A DNA stretch of 64,000 nucleotides from Aspidapion aeneum (taxonomy: Eukaryota > Arthropoda > Insecta > Coleoptera > Brentidae): assembly GCA_963576565.1 (NCBI GenBank), contig OY755042.1, forward strand, positions 108,367,314 through 108,431,313, given 5' to 3'. Below the pieces are notes generated by a model. The model was not told the origin of the DNA and did no database searches. It saw only the letters and a program-made list of their open reading frames with translations. Positions 62,150 to 64,000 of this stretch are shown piece by piece (position 1 is the first letter of the stretch; each line of letters opens with the position of its first letter). Both the position numbers and the translations under genes were made by a program.

Positions 62150-63617
62150 TTCGGTTCAACTCGCGGGGGAAGGGGGTGACTTTTACATTGTGTCTTATGG
62201 GAGGTCTGACGTTTTTTTATGAAGTTTTGTAAACGACACTACAGATTTTCGCGAAATTTTGGTGAAATATTCTCAGACACCATTCCGATATTCTACCAAA
62301 CTTTTATAAGGATGCAAGATGATTAAAAGGTTAAAATTTTCAAGATTTAGCATTCCTTATTTTGAATTCAAATTACCCGTCATGTACCTCATGTCAACTA
62401 TTATATTTGACATTTATTTGACTTTGACATCTTGTTTGTCATGGCATTATGTCATGTATTCGTTTGTACAAGGCCAACACAAAAATAGAGGCCACGACCC
62501 TGAAAAAATCAGCTGTTCTCCCGGGGCTGAATTTTACATTGGGTCTTATGGGAGGTCACACGTTTTTTTATGATATTTTCAAAATGACACTACAGATTTC
62601 CGCAAAATTTCAGTCAAATATTCTCAGACACCATCCCGATATTCCACCAAAGGTTTGTAAGGAAGCAACATGATTAAAAGGTTAAAATCTTCAAGATTTA
62701 GCATTCCTTATTTTGAATTCAAATTACCCGCCATGTACCACATGCCAACTGTTATATTTGACATGTATTTGACTTTGTCATATGTGATTGTCACATTCAC
62801 TTCTGCTTTAAACTTAATTTTTGTGTGAGCTAATGAAGCGGCTATGAAAAATTAGGGCTTACTATACATTAAAAAAAAATTGTTCTGCCAGAATAAAGTA
62901 AAAACAATCGCAAAAAGGGCTTCATTAAAAAAAAATCAAATATCCATGAAACTTCATTCCAACTTCAATATTTTAAAGACAATCAGCTGTGTCGTAAAGT
63001 GACCATCAAAAAAAAAATCAGCCCCGGATGTGACGTCAACAAAGTGGAGGATCGTGGCCCGTCCATTTTGATGGCCCTGGTTTGTATTGTAATTTTTTTT
63101 TCCATTTTTTAATGATATTTTACAATAAAGTTTATTTAGAATCTAAAAATATCAGCGTTAATCTTTTTAAAACGAAATTACACTACAAAAAAATCATCTT
63201 TTGATTTTATAATTTTTGTAACCACATGTAAATAAACTCCATATCATCATTTTTGAGATAACTTTTTGACACTCATCAGCTGTTTACCATAACAAATAGC
63301 ATAGGCCAACGAAAAAAAGTAGCAAAAAATTGTCTCAAAAATAATGTTATGAACCGTACCTATATTAAGTTTTAAAAATGTGCCGAGTGGAGGATTACTG
63401 AACATTTAAAAAAATTGTTCTGCAACAAGATAGCAAAAACAATCTCAAAATCAGCTTTATTTTTTAAAAAATCAAAACATTCAAGAATCATCATTCCAAC
63501 TTCAATATTTTAAAGACAATCAGCTGTGTGGTGACGTGACCATCCAAAAAAAAAATCAGCCCCCGATGTGACGTCAACAAAGTCGAGGATTGTGGCCCGT
63601 CCGTTTTGATAGCCCTG
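62150..63617. mobile_element. Old copy of the ~610-bp family, split by a younger copy
   Basis: Diverged left part (62175-62468) and right part (about 63270-63617, ending gatagccctg) belong to one older, longer relative. The younger copy at 62469-63079 sits inside it. Confidence 0.75.
62469..63079. mobile_element. 611-bp element with exact 7-bp TSD
   Basis: Starts caaggccaacacaaaaatag and ends gatggccctg, flanked by gtttgta at 62462-62468 and 63080-63086. Nearly identical to 41732-42343. Non-coding. Confidence 0.92.
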
Positions 63618-63904
63618 AGGTATCTTACATGACCTCAGGGTTGGGTATTCGATTGTCCCATAAAACTGCATAACATTATGTGGCCAAAATGCCGAAAAAA
63701 GAATTGTCAACTATTTATTCCCGTTTCTGACAATGCAAGTTTTATAAGCGAATTGCTCGCTGCAAGCACGTTTTGAGGTTTCAGATTTCCTTGTGATAAT
63801 TATTGCCGCGATTTTCAGAAAAAGCAATTGGCACCGTTACATGGGCTTTACAGTTTAGTACATGACATTTTTTACTGTCCTTAAATACAAAAAAAAAATA
63901 GAAC
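63618..63904. other. No gene recognised
   Basis: AT-rich sequence. The minus open frame at 63510-63710 mostly lies in the transposon end. Confidence 0.4.
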
Positions 63905-64000
63905 ACTACTACTACTACTATTTCGGTCTAGAACGTTTTTCTGCGTTGTCCGACGCCTATTGTCCACCTCCTTCGATCCTGACAGTCATCTTCCGTCAGG
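63905..64000 (-). mobile_element. RTE-like LINE (family B) 3' end, cut by window edge
   Basis: (CTA)n tail at 63905-63921 followed by tttcggtctagaacg and cgttgtccgacgcctattg, the inverse of the family-B 3' end. Confidence 0.85.

Noticed and set aside
1..64000. tRNA, rRNA or snRNA genes
   Set aside because: No cloverleaf, A/B-box pair or conserved rRNA/snRNA stretch was recognised by eye; tRNAscan-SE and Infernal would be decisive.

Overview
This is a repeat-rich, AT-rich window from an insect nuclear genome. A beetle with a large genome is my guess, from the gene content and transposon mix, and is not proven. Three protein-coding genes can be assembled exon by exon from splice signals and reading phase. 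Almost everything else is transposable-element (TE) sequence, mostly short non-autonomous elements, many of them nested.

Genes. (1) 6.7-8.4 kb, plus strand: the last three coding exons of a cactus-type NF-kappa-B inhibitor (ankyrin repeats, acidic tail); its upstream exons lie outside the window or in the featureless 5' part. (2) 10.4-22.2 kb, minus strand: five coding exons of a rhomboid intramembrane serine protease. All splice phases agree, the protein holds about seven membrane segments, and both catalytic residues are present. It is convergent with the cactus gene. A GC-rich block at 35.5-35.7 kb ends in a perfect minus-strand splice donor and may be its 5' non-coding exon. (3) 42.7-54.8 kb, minus strand: nine exons of a secreted or extracellular protein with von Willebrand factor type C (VWC) domains separated by Thr/Asn-rich linkers; the 5' end is not in view.

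Repeats. Introns and intergenic DNA carry two families of RTE-like LINEs with microsatellite tails, a third LINE fragment, Penelope-like elements with inverted terminal repeats and hammerhead-like motifs, many hAT-like MITEs with 8-bp target site duplications (TSDs), two 9-bp-TSD (Mutator-like) elements, a family of ~610-bp elements with 7-bp TSDs that also forms a 1.5-kb palindrome, foldback elements, a pogo-like and a Harbinger-like MITE, a 168-bp tandem array next to a THAP-like exon, and a broken hAT transposase. Several TEs sit within 20-50 bp of the splice sites of the two large genes.

I see no operon, CRISPR array, phage or defence system. The notable content is the exon-level gene models, the precise TE boundaries and nesting, the hammerhead-like motifs and the palindromic elements.
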